DNA of 64,000 nt from Candidatus Nitrotoga sp. M5 (GTDB taxonomy: Bacteria; Pseudomonadota; Gammaproteobacteria; Burkholderiales; Gallionellaceae), in NCBI RefSeq assembly GCF_927904885.1, contig NZ_CAKMNW010000005.1, forward strand, positions 62,001 to 126,000, in the 5' to 3' direction. Of the stretch, positions 50,038 through 60,184 are shown piece by piece; position 1 is the stretch's first letter; every line of letters starts with the position of its first letter. A program made the translations under genes and the position numbers. The notes beneath the pieces were generated by a model, which was given only the letters and a program-made list of their open reading frames with translations, had not been told where the DNA came from and made no database searches.

Positions 50038-50541
50038 ACAGATACAGGTCTGATCGCTGCTAAAGGGAGCTGACAGGCTCCCTTTTTTTGCATAATTTTC
50101 TAGAGTAACACGTAACCAATAGCGATTTCGGACCCACTGGTAATCATATTAAAATGGTTGTTAAAAGAGGCTTATGAAAAAAATTCGGTCTCAGTACATT
50201 TCGGACAAGTGTGCTTACTCATCTACTTCACAGTAACTGTTCTAATACTCCGATCCTCGATTGCATTTACTTGAAAAAAATATTTTTCCTGCTTTTGGTT
50301 TGACAAAAGTCCATTTTTTTGATTCTTGTTGGTATGCGGCGACACCCACCATATCCCTGTTTGGAACGAAAATAGGGATTTTGATTTGATGAATTTAATA
50401 AAGCAGTTTTACAATTTTGAGTTTTTTACAGCCTCAATGCCAGCCATAACGGGTGGCTTGGAGCATGGAAGGCACGACAGACGCGGAAAATCTTCCAAAT
50501 TTATGGCGCTTGTTAGCCAAAATACATTTCCCGAAATACAT
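50038..50541. other. Gene-free stretch after ppiC
   Basis: About 500 bases. Apart from the ppiC terminator I see no supported gene; a frame on the plus strand from 50326 has no ribosome site or family features. Confidence 0.4.
50062..50089 (+). terminator. Intrinsic terminator after ppiC
   Basis: AAAGGGAGC (50062-50070) pairs with GCTCCCTTT (50077-50085), followed by more T to 50089. Confidence 0.92.
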
Positions 50542-50796
50542 TTAATTATTTTTTTTCTCATTCGTCTTTTTCGAACCAGCGTAGCTTTGAAGTAACTCTT
50601 CTACTTGTTGCCTTGAACGACATACATTTTCGCAAGGTATTGCATCTTTATCTCGATCTTTATTTCCAAAATCACCTAACGGGAAATCAGATATGACTTC
50701 AGCACATGATTGATAGTCTTTACATAGCTTGGCTGCATTTGCTTCTGATATAGATAGAAGCATGACAGCAATCAAAAATAATCCACTTCGATACAT
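50542..50796 (-). CDS. Small exported protein with Excalibur-like motif
   Basis: An 84-residue protein with a signal peptide (LFLIAVMLLSISEANA). The mature part CKDYQSCAEVISDF, then DRDKDAIPCENVC resembles the Excalibur calcium-binding motif (DxDxDGxxCE), with D-D-D spacing and CE preserved. The C-terminus is lysine- and asparagine-rich. A calcium-binding role in the envelope is inference. It stands alone. Confidence 0.7.
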   Translation of the reverse strand: MYRSGLFLIAVMLLSISEANAAKLCKDYQSCAEVISDFPLGDFGNKDRDKDAIPCENVCRSRQQVEELLQSYAGSKKTNEKKNN

Positions 50797-51078
50797 TTCC
50801 GCATCTCATTAATAATGAATAGCGTTTATCTGCCGCCCCACCCAAACTTGTTTATCACGCGTACCTTATGGACGGAAACTAAACCTTATTGGCTGAACCA
50901 TCCGTAGAGTGGAGCCTTTGGGGATTGTATGGTATTGCGGCGGGACGTCAATTGCATGATCGGGGGACATTCTCCTGCGATCAAGGATCGAAAATTTATA
51001 CAGTATTTTTAGCAAAATAAATCAGAAGGTTGAATCAGGATGCGATTGGATCGGATTGTCACCGCTTAGCGGTTTAGT

Positions 51079-51621
51079 TCAATAGGTATTGGTAAACACC
51101 ACCCCGCGCCGTTCCGCCATGCTTCTTCCCAGTGCTTCTAATTGGATAGGGCTCAGCAGTCTTTCTGCTTGCGGCAATAGCTGGGAATTTTCCAGGGAAA
51201 TGTGCTTTTCATGCACTGTGATGAAATGCTCCACCTTTTTAATATCTAATTCCGTCACTCGGCCTTCTGCAATACCAAGCAGCAAAGGGCGTAATTGCTG
51301 CCATGCCGCATCCAGCACCTTGTGTTCGTCCAGTAAGCGCGTTATTAATTTTTGTACCTCGGTGTTTGCTGTGGCGAGCAGGCGCGGGAATAAATCCTGT
51401 TCCTCGTCGTCATGGTGGTTCTGTCCGGCAGTATCGAAATAGCGCAGGATGGCCTGTGCTGCTTGTTGTGCCTGTGCATCGCAGCCTTGAGAGAAGAGGT
51501 GTTGCAGTAACTTGCGCAGTGTGACGCACTGTGTCTGTATCTTGCCGTGGCACGCTAACAGCATTTCCAGGGGATTATCGAAGCTGGGAGTGGGTGCGCC
51601 ACCCAATACGTCAGTCATCAT
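51079..51621 (-). CDS. Hemerythrin HHE domain protein
   Basis: A 180-residue four-helix protein with likely di-iron ligands in CHGK (H25), NHHDDEEQDLFPRL, LLDEHKVLD and VHEKHISLENSQLLP. Such proteins bind oxygen or nitric oxide or act in iron and redox stress response. It lies 46 bases after the HPP-family gene on the same strand, so the two are probably one operon. Confidence 0.9.
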   Translation of the reverse strand: MMTDVLGGAPTPSFDNPLEMLLACHGKIQTQCVTLRKLLQHLFSQGCDAQAQQAAQAILRYFDTAGQNHHDDEEQDLFPRLLATANTEVQKLITRLLDEHKVLDAAWQQLRPLLLGIAEGRVTELDIKKVEHFITVHEKHISLENSQLLPQAERLLSPIQLEALGRSMAERRGVVFTNTY

Positions 51622-51667
51622 TGGCTATTTGCATTACAGGCAATCACAAATTCGTCAGTGTAACGGG

Positions 51668-52378
51668 TCAAACCTTAACTTTACCGTCATGATTCTGCGC
51701 ATGCTTGATGGCCAGTTCATAGATTTCGGCAAGATCTTCTTCGCTGACGTCGATCACACCATCCATTTGAGTCAGTGCCCATTCGATATCAGTCTGGTCG
51801 ATTTGAACATGATTAGGCTGAGTAGAGGGCGGTAGTGCAGGTTGGGGAGTATGTCGCATCGGGTAATGTCGGCCTGGTATAAGGTTATTGATCAACACCG
51901 CCAGCACCAATGAGATTCCGATATTCGCAAGCACGATACAAGCTACCCATGGCCAACCCATGGGAGTGAATTGTGTGCTGTGTACCACTAACGTGAGCGC
52001 CGTGGCTGCAGCCGGTGGGTGTAGGCAATTCAGATAATGCATTAGAAATACTGCAAATCCCACTGCGCAACCTGCGGCTATTACCGGGTCACTGATTTGT
52101 TGGCTGCATAGCCAACCCGCTAATGTTGAAATTAAATGGCCACCGAGTAAAGGTCGTGGTTGCGCCATAGGGCTGTGCGGTACAGCAAAGAGAAGCACAG
52201 CAGAAGCTGCGATCGAACCCAGCATAACAAGTGGATAATTGGGCTGTGGCAGAAATTTGAGCGCTATTCCCAAGAGAAGGATGCCAATTCCAGCGGCCAA
52301 ACCGCTGCGAATTTTTTCGGAGAAGGGAACGGGGGCAGAATGTGCCTTGAAAAATAGACTAAATTCTTTAAAATTCAT
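51668..52378 (-). CDS. HPP-family integral membrane protein
   Basis: A 236-residue protein with several membrane segments and the family signature CLHPPAAATAL. The C-terminal 60 residues are soluble and acidic (VQIDQTDIEWALTQMDGVID). A plant member of the HPP family has been reported as a chloroplast nitrite transporter, so transport of nitrite or a similar anion is possible, but it is not established for bacteria in general. It is followed by the hemerythrin gene on the same strand. Confidence 0.87.
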   Translation of the reverse strand: MNFKEFSLFFKAHSAPVPFSEKIRSGLAAGIGILLLGIALKFLPQPNYPLVMLGSIAASAVLLFAVPHSPMAQPRPLLGGHLISTLAGWLCSQQISDPVIAAGCAVGFAVFLMHYLNCLHPPAAATALTLVVHSTQFTPMGWPWVACIVLANIGISLVLAVLINNLIPGRHYPMRHTPQPALPPSTQPNHVQIDQTDIEWALTQMDGVIDVSEEDLAEIYELAIKHAQNHDGKVKV

Positions 52379-52441
52379 TGGGTCAGGCTTTCCTTTTAGT
52401 AAATTGTGAAGCGCGATACTTATATTCTTTACTTAATAGGG

Positions 52442-53278
52442 TTAGTCGCCAAACAAATTAACCAACCCATCCAGCCCCACAAAATTAAACGCATAAGTAG
52501 CCTGTGCGAGCACTACCGGTTTGGCGTGGTAGGCGATACTGACGCCAGCTTGCGCCATCATCTTGAGATCATTAGCGCCATCGCCTATAGCAATAACTTG
52601 TTCCGGTTTAAGTTTCAATTCATCTCTGATATTCACTAAGTAATCAGCTTTACTTTGTGCGTCCAGTATATGCCCGAGTACGTTGCCAGTTAGTTTGCCG
52701 TTGATGATTTCCAGTGTGTTGGCATGTGCGTAGTCGAGTCCCAACCGTTGTTGTAAACGATCGGAGAAGAAGCCAAACCCACCAGACACCAGCATGGTCT
52801 TGATACCGTGTTCTTTTAGTTTTGCCAACATGATTTCAGCACCAAGATTGAGCTGCAGGCGTTCGTCATAAACGCGTTGCAATGCACTTTCTTCCAGTCC
52901 TGCCAGCAACGCTACACGACGACGCAGGCTCTCACTGAAATCAATTTTGCCGCGCATCGCGTCTTCGGTGATGGCTGCTACCTGCGGTTTAACGTGGATC
53001 ATATCTGCGACCTCATCGATACATTCGATAGAGATGAGGGTGGAATCCATATCCATCACTACAAGGCCAAAATCAGATAAATGCTGGCTTGGACGGACAA
53101 AACCATAGTCGAGTTGGTGTTCGTAACAGTAAGCAGTAATGGCATCATGCGGCTTGGCATCGTACAGTCGGTAGGTGTAAGTCGAGGTCTGTTCGATACG
53201 AGATGCAGTGGTCAATCCGGCAAGGTGGTTCAAATGGGCCGGGGCAATGTCTTGGATGCCTTGAATTATGAAGTTCAT
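52442..53278 (-). CDS. serB: Phosphoserine phosphatase
   Basis: A 278-residue HAD-family phosphatase for the last step of serine synthesis. Residues 1-85 form an ACT-like N-terminal region. The catalytic motif DMDSTLISIECIDE, motif II LVSGGFGFF, and motif III GDGANDLKMM are all there. It is on the minus strand 97 bases after mfd and could share its transcript. Confidence 0.95.
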   Translation of the reverse strand: MNFIIQGIQDIAPAHLNHLAGLTTASRIEQTSTYTYRLYDAKPHDAITAYCYEHQLDYGFVRPSQHLSDFGLVVMDMDSTLISIECIDEVADMIHVKPQVAAITEDAMRGKIDFSESLRRRVALLAGLEESALQRVYDERLQLNLGAEIMLAKLKEHGIKTMLVSGGFGFFSDRLQQRLGLDYAHANTLEIINGKLTGNVLGHILDAQSKADYLVNIRDELKLKPEQVIAIGDGANDLKMMAQAGVSIAYHAKPVVLAQATYAFNFVGLDGLVNLFGD

Positions 53279-53374
53279 ATACTTATAGATTTTTTTATTG
53301 GCGCGATTAGAAATGGCGATTTTGTCATGCCCTCGAGTGTGGGAATTACAATGGTTGCAAGTATGCTAAACGAT

Positions 53375-56300
53375 TCACGATAGTTCGTTAAAAAAGTTTT
53401 TGATTGCCAACACCCGTTGGCTGACGTCGCTGTATTTGATTTCAATTCTTAGTTTGTCCTGACCGCTCAATTTGTAATGGCGCTTGCTCTGGATAAGCGT
53501 GATGATGCGCATCGGATCGATGGGCGGATTTGGCATGAACTGAATTTGAATTGCCTCGCTAGAAGCATCCACCTTGATTATGCCGAGCTGCTTGGCAGCA
53601 ATGCGCAGACGGTGGCAATCAAGCAGTGTATGGGCAGGCGACGGCGGCAAACCAAAACGATCTACCAGTTCCTGGTGCATGTCATCCAGTTCTTCAGAGG
53701 TGGTGCAGTTAGCTAAGCGCTTGTACAGTACCAGTCGCTGGTGGATGTCGCCACAGTAATTGTTGGGTAGTAAGGCGGGTGTATGCAGGTTAATTTCAGT
53801 AGCAACCCCAAGTGGGTGTGCCATATCTGGTTCATGGCCCAATTTGAGCGAGGTAATGGCCGCGTTGAGCATGTCCGTGTAGAGAGAAAAACCTATCTCG
53901 TGCATCTCACCGCTTTGTGATTCGCCCAGCACTTCACCCGCGCCGCGAATTTCCAAGTCATGCATCGCAAGATAGAAACCGCTTCCTAGTTGTTCCATGG
54001 CCTGGATTGCTTCCAATCTTTTCTTGGCCTGCGAGGTAAGTCCTTCCATGTTGTCCACTAATAAATAGGCATACGCTTGGTGGTGCGAACGTCCAACCCG
54101 GCCACGCAATTGATGAAGTTGCGCCAATCCGAAGCGGTCCGCACGGTTCATGATAATGGTATTGGCACTGGGTACGTCGATACCAGTTTCAATGATGGTG
54201 GTGCATAACAGCACATTAAAGCGCTGTTGGTAAAAGTCACGCATGACTGCTTCCAAGTCGCGTTCTCCCATTTGGCCATGCGCCACGCGGATACGTGCTT
54301 CAGGCAGTAACGCCCCTAGCTTTTCCGCCATATTGGCGATGGTGCCTACTTCGTTGTGCAGAAAATAGATTTGTCCGCCGCGCTTCAATTCACGCAGCAC
54401 CGCTTCGCGGATGACGCCTTGGCTGTAGTTGCTAACGAAGGTCTTGATAGACAGTCGTCGCTGCGGTGCAGTAGCAATCACAGAGAAATCGCGCAGCCCT
54501 TCCAAAGACATTGCCAGCGTGCGCGGGATCGGCGTCGCGGTCAGGGTGAGCACGTCAACTTCAGCGCGTAGCGCCTTGAGGCGCTCTTTTTGCTGCACGC
54601 CGAAACGATGTTCCTCATCGATGATAATCAACCCCAAATTGTTAAATTTAATACCCTTTTGGATAAGCTTGTGCGTGCCGATGATGATGTCAAGTTTTCC
54701 ATCTTCCATTTCTTTCAGTGTTTGAGTCTGTTCTTTGGCAGAGCGGAAGCGTGATAGTTCACCAATTTTTATGGGCCAGTCGGCAAAACGGTTGCAGAAA
54801 CTCTGGTAATGCTGTTCTGTAAGCAGTGTAGTGGGTACCAAGACTGCTACTTGCTTGCTATCCATTGCCGCAATAAAGGCTGCGCGCAGGGCTACTTCCG
54901 TTTTACCAAAGCCCACATCGCCGCAGATAAGACGATCCATAGGTTTTCCACTCTGCAGATCAGTGACCACTGCCTCAATGGCGGAGGTTTGATCAGGTGT
55001 TTCTTCAAAACCAAAGCCGGCGGCGAATGCTTCGTAATCATGTTGAGATAATTTGAATTGGTGACCTTTACGCGTAGCGCGCTGGGCGTACAGATTGAGC
55101 AGTTCGGCAGCGGTATCGCGAACCTGCTGCATGGCACGACGTTTGGCTTTGTCCCAAGTGCCGCTGCCCAGCTTGTGCAATGGTGCGGTTTCCGAGGCTC
55201 CGCCACTGTAACGACTGATTACATGCAGTTGTGCCACTGGAACATACAATTTGTCTTCACCGGCATATTCCAGCAGCAAAAATTCGTTCTCGCCTTCGCC
55301 GAGATCAAGGTTTACCAGGCCATGATAACGCGCGATACCATGTTGTTCATGCACCACGGAGTCGCCCGGCTTGAGCTCGGACAAGTCACGCAGCATCCCT
55401 TCAACGTTGCTTTTTTTTGTGGAGCGCGCAATTCGGCTACGTTGCTGCGCGGCATACAGCTCACTTTCTGTAATAATTGCCAATTGTTCATCTTGCAACA
55501 TGAAACCATTCTGAAGTGTCCCGACGGTAAGCATGAAGTGATTGTCACTGGCAAGAAATTGCGCATAGTTCTCACACTGTGCAGGTACCAAGCCGTATTC
55601 GCGCAAGTATTCGGCCATTATTTCGCGTCGTCCCAAACTGTCGGCGAGCAATAATACTCGGCCAGCATAACCTTGCAAAAAGCTCTGGAGTGCAAGTGTT
55701 GGGATATCGGCGCGCCGATTTACCGCGATGTCGGGCAATTTTTTGGTAGCGCAAAGCGTATGGGTTTTATGTGTTTTTTCACCTTCGAAAAGAGTAAGGT
55801 GAGTCTCGCGCTCATTTTCTTTCTCGTCGGAATTGTCAATATGGGAGGAAGTGGGGATGTCTGCGATGAGATCGATACGTTTTAAACTTTGCGCAGCAAT
55901 AAAGAAGTTTTCTGCGTTCAGAAACAGTTCGTGCGGCTCTAGCAATGGACGTTGTGGGTCGCCGCGAAGCAGGTTATAGCGCGATTGCGCATCTTTCGCA
56001 AAAGTGGCAATGGCCGCATCCACATTGTGATGCATGCACAGCGTGGCATGCGCGGGAAGATAATCAAACAACGTCGCAGTACGTTCGAAAAACAATGGGA
56101 GGTAATATTCGATGCCTGTGGGCGCGACGCCGCGGCTCACGCCTTTATAAATACTTGCTTTGGATGGGTCGCCCTCAAAACGATTGCGGAAATTTTGGCG
56201 AAAACGAGCCTGTCCGGCCTCATCCATTGGAAATTCGCGTGCCGGTAATAGGCGAATATCCTGTACCGGATATATGGTGCGCTGAGTATCTACATCGAAG

Positions 56301-56860
56301 GTGGCGATAGAATCAATATCGTCATCGAATAAGTCGATGCGATAAGGTACCGTACTGCCCATCGGGAAAAGGTCAATCAAACTACCCCGCACACAGTACT
56401 CGCCCGGTGTCAGTACCTGCTGAACATGGGTATAACCGGCTAATGTCATTTGCTCACGCAACTTGGCGATGTCCAGTTTTTCGCCGCGCTTAAGAAAGAA
56501 AGTGAATGCTGCCAGATATTCCACTGGTGGTAGAGGATATAGCGCGGTAGTTATCGGGACGACTATTACATCGCATGACTGGCTGTGAATGTGATGCAGC
56601 GTAGCAAGTCGCTCAGAAATGAGATCCTGATGCGGCGAGAAGTGATCATAAGGCAGCGTTTCCCAATCCGGCAGCAGATGTACGCGAAGCTCCTGGGAAA
56701 AAAACGGTATTTCTTCCACTAGCCGCTGAGCATCCAACGCGCTGGCGGCAATTATCACCAACGGCACATGTAGTCTGGCATATTGCGCCAGCGCCAAGGC
56801 ATCAGACGAACCATTCAGATGGGTATAACGTGGACGGGGGTGCGAAGAAGAAAACAGCAT
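53375..56860 (-). CDS. mfd: Transcription-repair coupling factor
   Basis: The 1161-residue DNA translocase that removes RNA polymerase stalled at lesions and recruits UvrA. Domains in order are the UvrB-like N-terminal part, the RNA polymerase interaction domain (LKPGDSVVHEQHGIARYHG), and a RecG-like motor with Walker A GDVGFGKTE and DEEH box IIDEEHRFGVQQKE, then a C-terminal TRCF domain. No break is seen. It stands upstream of serB. Confidence 0.97.
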   Translation of the reverse strand: MLFSSSHPRPRYTHLNGSSDALALAQYARLHVPLVIIAASALDAQRLVEEIPFFSQELRVHLLPDWETLPYDHFSPHQDLISERLATLHHIHSQSCDVIVVPITTALYPLPPVEYLAAFTFFLKRGEKLDIAKLREQMTLAGYTHVQQVLTPGEYCVRGSLIDLFPMGSTVPYRIDLFDDDIDSIATFDVDTQRTIYPVQDIRLLPAREFPMDEAGQARFRQNFRNRFEGDPSKASIYKGVSRGVAPTGIEYYLPLFFERTATLFDYLPAHATLCMHHNVDAAIATFAKDAQSRYNLLRGDPQRPLLEPHELFLNAENFFIAAQSLKRIDLIADIPTSSHIDNSDEKENERETHLTLFEGEKTHKTHTLCATKKLPDIAVNRRADIPTLALQSFLQGYAGRVLLLADSLGRREIMAEYLREYGLVPAQCENYAQFLASDNHFMLTVGTLQNGFMLQDEQLAIITESELYAAQQRSRIARSTKKSNVEGMLRDLSELKPGDSVVHEQHGIARYHGLVNLDLGEGENEFLLLEYAGEDKLYVPVAQLHVISRYSGGASETAPLHKLGSGTWDKAKRRAMQQVRDTAAELLNLYAQRATRKGHQFKLSQHDYEAFAAGFGFEETPDQTSAIEAVVTDLQSGKPMDRLICGDVGFGKTEVALRAAFIAAMDSKQVAVLVPTTLLTEQHYQSFCNRFADWPIKIGELSRFRSAKEQTQTLKEMEDGKLDIIIGTHKLIQKGIKFNNLGLIIIDEEHRFGVQQKERLKALRAEVDVLTLTATPIPRTLAMSLEGLRDFSVIATAPQRRLSIKTFVSNYSQGVIREAVLRELKRGGQIYFLHNEVGTIANMAEKLGALLPEARIRVAHGQMGERDLEAVMRDFYQQRFNVLLCTTIIETGIDVPSANTIIMNRADRFGLAQLHQLRGRVGRSHHQAYAYLLVDNMEGLTSQAKKRLEAIQAMEQLGSGFYLAMHDLEIRGAGEVLGESQSGEMHEIGFSLYTDMLNAAITSLKLGHEPDMAHPLGVATEINLHTPALLPNNYCGDIHQRLVLYKRLANCTTSEELDDMHQELVDRFGLPPSPAHTLLDCHRLRIAAKQLGIIKVDASSEAIQIQFMPNPPIDPMRIITLIQSKRHYKLSGQDKLRIEIKYSDVSQRVLAIKNFFNELS

Positions 56861-57108
56861 AGAAAAAATAAGTACAGCTACGTTTCAGGGGGTAGCATTA
56901 TATAAGGGAAGCTACGCAGTTGGCAGTGATTGAACAATTCTCATGTTTTTCGAGGATAACGACTTGAATTTTTATTCATGCAATAAACTTCGTAAGAGGT
57001 ATCCTTTGATCAACCGAGCATATGGAAAGGGCTGCTTCGAATTTGAGTCTGCCATAGTTTAGAAGTCTGTGGCATAACATAGACTTCATTATTAAAGTAG
57101 AGAGAGCA

Positions 57109-58230
57109 TCATCCTTCTTCAATGGCAAACAACCTTCTGTGCTCTTTGATGGCGTAGCGATCAGTCATGCCGGCGATGTAGTCAGACACGGTGCGAGCAC
57201 GGTCGGCTTGTGCCTGTCGCTGAAATTGCGGAGGCAGCAGTCGATTATCTTCCATGAATACTTGAAATAGCTCGGTAATGATGCTGCGCGCCTTGGCACT
57301 CATACGCATGACGCGGTAATGACGGTATAAATGCGTATGCAGGAAAGTTTTGAGTTCGCGCTGCTGTTCATGTATTTCGGCGCTGAATGCCGCCAGTGGC
57401 GGCGCAGCGCGCACCTCGGAGATGTCATTCACAGCATAAGTCTGAATATTTTTTTCCGTTTCATGGATTAAGTCTGTAGCAAGTGTATTGATCATGCGTC
57501 GTATCGTTTCGTGAATCAGGCGGCGCTCGGCCAGGTCCGGATAAGCTAGTCGTACAGCATCAAGATGGCCGGCAAACAAACGCACCGAGGTAAACTGTTC
57601 CAGCGTAATTAACCCGGAGCGCAACCCGTCATCTACATCATGGTTGTTGTAGGCGATTGCATCGGCCAAATTGGCAATCTGCGCTTCCAGTGATGGACGC
57701 TGTTGTTTAAGGAAACGTTCACCCACTGCACCCAGCTTGGCTGCATTTGCCGGCGAGCAATGTTTGAGAATGCCTTCGCGCGTTTCGAAACATAGATTGA
57801 GTCCATCAAAGGCGGCATAATGATCTTCGAGTATGTCCACCACGCGTAACGATTGCAGGTTATGCTCGAAGCCACCGTAATCCTTCATACAGGCATTGAG
57901 TGCATCCTGTCCAGCGTGGCCGAATGGTGTGTGGCCGAGATCGTGAGCAAGTGATATAGCTTCCACCAGGTCTTCATTTAATTGCAAATACCGTGCGATG
58001 GAGCGGGCAATTTGTGCTACTTCCATGCTGTGAGTCAACCGAGTGCGGAATAGGTCTCCCTCATGGTTAACGAATACCTGCGTCTTATATTCCAGGCGAC
58101 GGAAGGCGGTGGAATGGATGATGCGATCACGATCACGTTGAAACTCGCTTCGCCCAAAAGGGGCTTCCTCGCGCTCAACCCTGCCGCGTGTGTTGTTCTC
58201 TGTTACCGCATAAGGTGCAAATTCAGCCAT
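57109..58230 (-). CDS. dgt: Deoxyguanosinetriphosphate triphosphohydrolase-like protein
   Basis: An HD-domain dNTP triphosphohydrolase of about 373 residues. The metal-binding residues are in [12 protein letters not shown] and [13 protein letters not shown]. The ATG at 58230 is chosen because GGAGG lies just before it inside aroB and because homologues start at MAEFAPYA; the longer frame to 58284 overlaps aroB further. The start overlaps the aroB stop by eight bases, so translation is coupled. aroB-dgt is a recurring pair in betaproteobacteria. Confidence 0.93.
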   Translation of the reverse strand: MAEFAPYAVTENNTRGRVEREEAPFGRSEFQRDRDRIIHSTAFRRLEYKTQVFVNHEGDLFRTRLTHSMEVAQIARSIARYLQLNEDLVEAISLAHDLGHTPFGHAGQDALNACMKDYGGFEHNLQSLRVVDILEDHYAAFDGLNLCFETREGILKHCSPANAAKLGAVGERFLKQQRPSLEAQIANLADAIAYNNHDVDDGLRSGLITLEQFTSVRLFAGHLDAVRLAYPDLAERRLIHETIRRMINTLATDLIHETEKNIQTYAVNDISEVRAAPPLAAFSAEIHEQQRELKTFLHTHLYRHYRVMRMSAKARSIITELFQVFMEDNRLLPPQFQRQAQADRARTVSDYIAGMTDRYAIKEHRRLFAIEEG

Positions 58231-59311
58231 GCGCGCTGTTCGCCTCCAAAGTTTGTCGTAATAATTCCGGCTCCACATCCCCACTGATCACTGCATTACC
58301 AATGCTTTTAAGCAGCACGAAACGGATTTTTCCGCCAACCACTTTTTTGTCCAAGCCCATCAATTTCAGGTATTTCTCTACTCCCAAATCAGGAGCGACA
58401 ATTGGTAGATTAGCGCGTTGAAGCAAGTTTTGGATGCGACCTGCATCTTCCTTGCTTAGCCAACCCAAGCGGCACGATAAATCTGCGGCCATAATGGTAC
58501 CTGCTGCAACTGCTTCTCCATGCAGCCATGCGCCATAACCCATACCGGTCTCGATCGCATGGCCGAAGGTATGGCCGAGGTTAAGCAGGGCGCGTTCTCC
58601 ATTTTCAAGCTCGTCTGCAGCGACTACCTCGGCCTTATTCTCGCAGCTGCGTGTGATGGCATATTGCAGCGAATCTGCATCGCGCATCAATAATTTTTCT
58701 ATGTTTTGTTCTAGCCACTCAAAGAAAGAGAGATCGCGGATCAGGCCGTATTTGATGACTTCTGCAATGCCAGCGCGTAACTCCTGGTCCGTTAAAGTAT
58801 TCAATGTGGAGATGTCGGCAAGCACAACTTGCGGCTGGTAAAACGCACCTATCATATTTTTACCTAACGGGTGGTTGATGCCAGTCTTTCCGCCTACCGA
58901 TGAATCCACCTGTGCCAGCAGAGTGGTGGGAATTTGAATGAAAGGTACGCCACGCAAATATGTCGCGGCAGCATAACCTGTCATGTCGCCTATCACGCCC
59001 CCGCCCAAAGCGATCAATGGTGTATTGCGTTCGCTCCTATGAGAGAGCAGTGCATCGTAAATTAACCCTAATGTTTCTGCATTCTTGTATTGTTCGCCAT
59101 CCGGCAAGATGATGGATATTATGTCCACGCCATGAGCTTGCAGCATGGCGTGTAATGGTTCCAGGTACAGTGGTGCCACCGTGGTGTTAGTCACCACTGC
59201 CGCTCTCTTGCGTGGCAGGTGCGGCAATAGTAATTCGGCACATTCTAGTAAGTCACTGCCTATATAAATAGGATAGCTGCGCTCCGCTAGTCCAACGGTT
59301 AATGTTTGCAT
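58223..59311 (-). CDS. aroB: 3-dehydroquinate synthase
   Basis: A 362-residue NAD- and zinc-dependent enzyme, second in the shikimate pathway. It shows [41 protein letters not shown] and metal histidines in [11 protein letters not shown] and HGEAVAAG. It lies downstream of aroK on the same strand with a 263-base interval and overlaps dgt. Confidence 0.96.
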   Translation of the reverse strand: MQTLTVGLAERSYPIYIGSDLLECAELLLPHLPRKRAAVVTNTTVAPLYLEPLHAMLQAHGVDIISIILPDGEQYKNAETLGLIYDALLSHRSERNTPLIALGGGVIGDMTGYAAATYLRGVPFIQIPTTLLAQVDSSVGGKTGINHPLGKNMIGAFYQPQVVLADISTLNTLTDQELRAGIAEVIKYGLIRDLSFFEWLEQNIEKLLMRDADSLQYAITRSCENKAEVVAADELENGERALLNLGHTFGHAIETGMGYGAWLHGEAVAAGTIMAADLSCRLGWLSKEDAGRIQNLLQRANLPIVAPDLGVEKYLKLMGLDKKVVGGKIRFVLLKSIGNAVISGDVEPELLRQTLEANSAHG

Positions 59312-59574
59312 ATATATTGAGAGCTTCTATTGAAGATTGCATAATGAACGGCAGGCAATGTTATATCATTTCGAGTGATCACTGACACAGATTGAGTGGT
59401 TTTCTGCGCTATTCCTGCGCAGGCTAAAACTCAATGGGCTTGAGAAAGGCTACTTTTGAACATCTGACATTCCAACCAAGTTGTTCAACTTTACATCTAA
59501 TAATGGGAGGAATTATCTGTCTGGCCGCATGGAAGGGATGGCTGTTGTCATAATTAAAAGTAATTTTAATGGTT

Positions 59575-60135
59575 TTATGACTTGGTTTCCGATAATCGAT
59601 TTAGCTCTTGCTGCAAATGCAAAGCTAGGCTTTGCGCGCTTTGTTTGCCGGTAGGCATAACTAAATTAGCCACTTCTGCATATAGCGGATCGCGCTGCTC
59701 ATACATGCTTTTTAGTCTTGCACGTGGGTCGGCTGTCTGCAATAACGGACGGTTTCTGTCATGGCGAGTTCGATGCCAGAGGTCATTAATTGTGCTTTTC
59801 AAGTACAACACTATGCCATTGCAACATAATGCAACGCGGTTTTCCTCATTCAATACCGCACCTCCCCCAGTCGCTAATACGATGTTATCGAGCAGTACCA
59901 AGTCTTGAATTACGCTTGCTTCGCGCTGACGAAAACCAGCTTCACCCTCAACATCAAAGATGTGTGGAATAGTTACGCCAGAACGCTGCTGAATCTCTTC
60001 ATCACTGTCAACAAATACCTTGCCCAGCTGCTGGGCGAGCAATTTCCCTATAGTGGTTTTTCCTGCTCCCATCATTCCTACAAGAAAGATGTTGCCGGAG
60101 TGGCGCTTGGTCTGATTTGTAGTAATAGAGCACAT
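59575..60135 (-). CDS. aroK: Shikimate kinase
   Basis: A 186-residue P-loop kinase, fifth enzyme of the shikimate pathway. Walker A GMMGAGKTT is at residues 20-28, the shikimate-binding FVDSDEEIQ follows, and the ATGGGAVL glycine loop and the lid RHDRNRPLL are present. It follows pilQ by 49 bases, the standard pilQ-aroK-aroB order in beta- and gammaproteobacteria. Confidence 0.96.
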   Translation of the reverse strand: MCSITTNQTKRHSGNIFLVGMMGAGKTTIGKLLAQQLGKVFVDSDEEIQQRSGVTIPHIFDVEGEAGFRQREASVIQDLVLLDNIVLATGGGAVLNEENRVALCCNGIVLYLKSTINDLWHRTRHDRNRPLLQTADPRARLKSMYEQRDPLYAEVANLVMPTGKQSAQSLALHLQQELNRLSETKS

Positions 60136-60184
60136 GGTCGAATTGTAGCCGAAAATCGTCGTGCATCACTGACGCACTGACTGT

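Noticed and set aside
50326-50595. 89-residue frame on the plus strand
   Set aside because: No ribosome site or motif, and its 3' end overlaps the Excalibur-like gene on the other strand.
57062-57087. Hairpin GAAGTCT/AGACTTC downstream of dgt as a terminator
   Set aside because: The stem is short and no T run follows on either strand.
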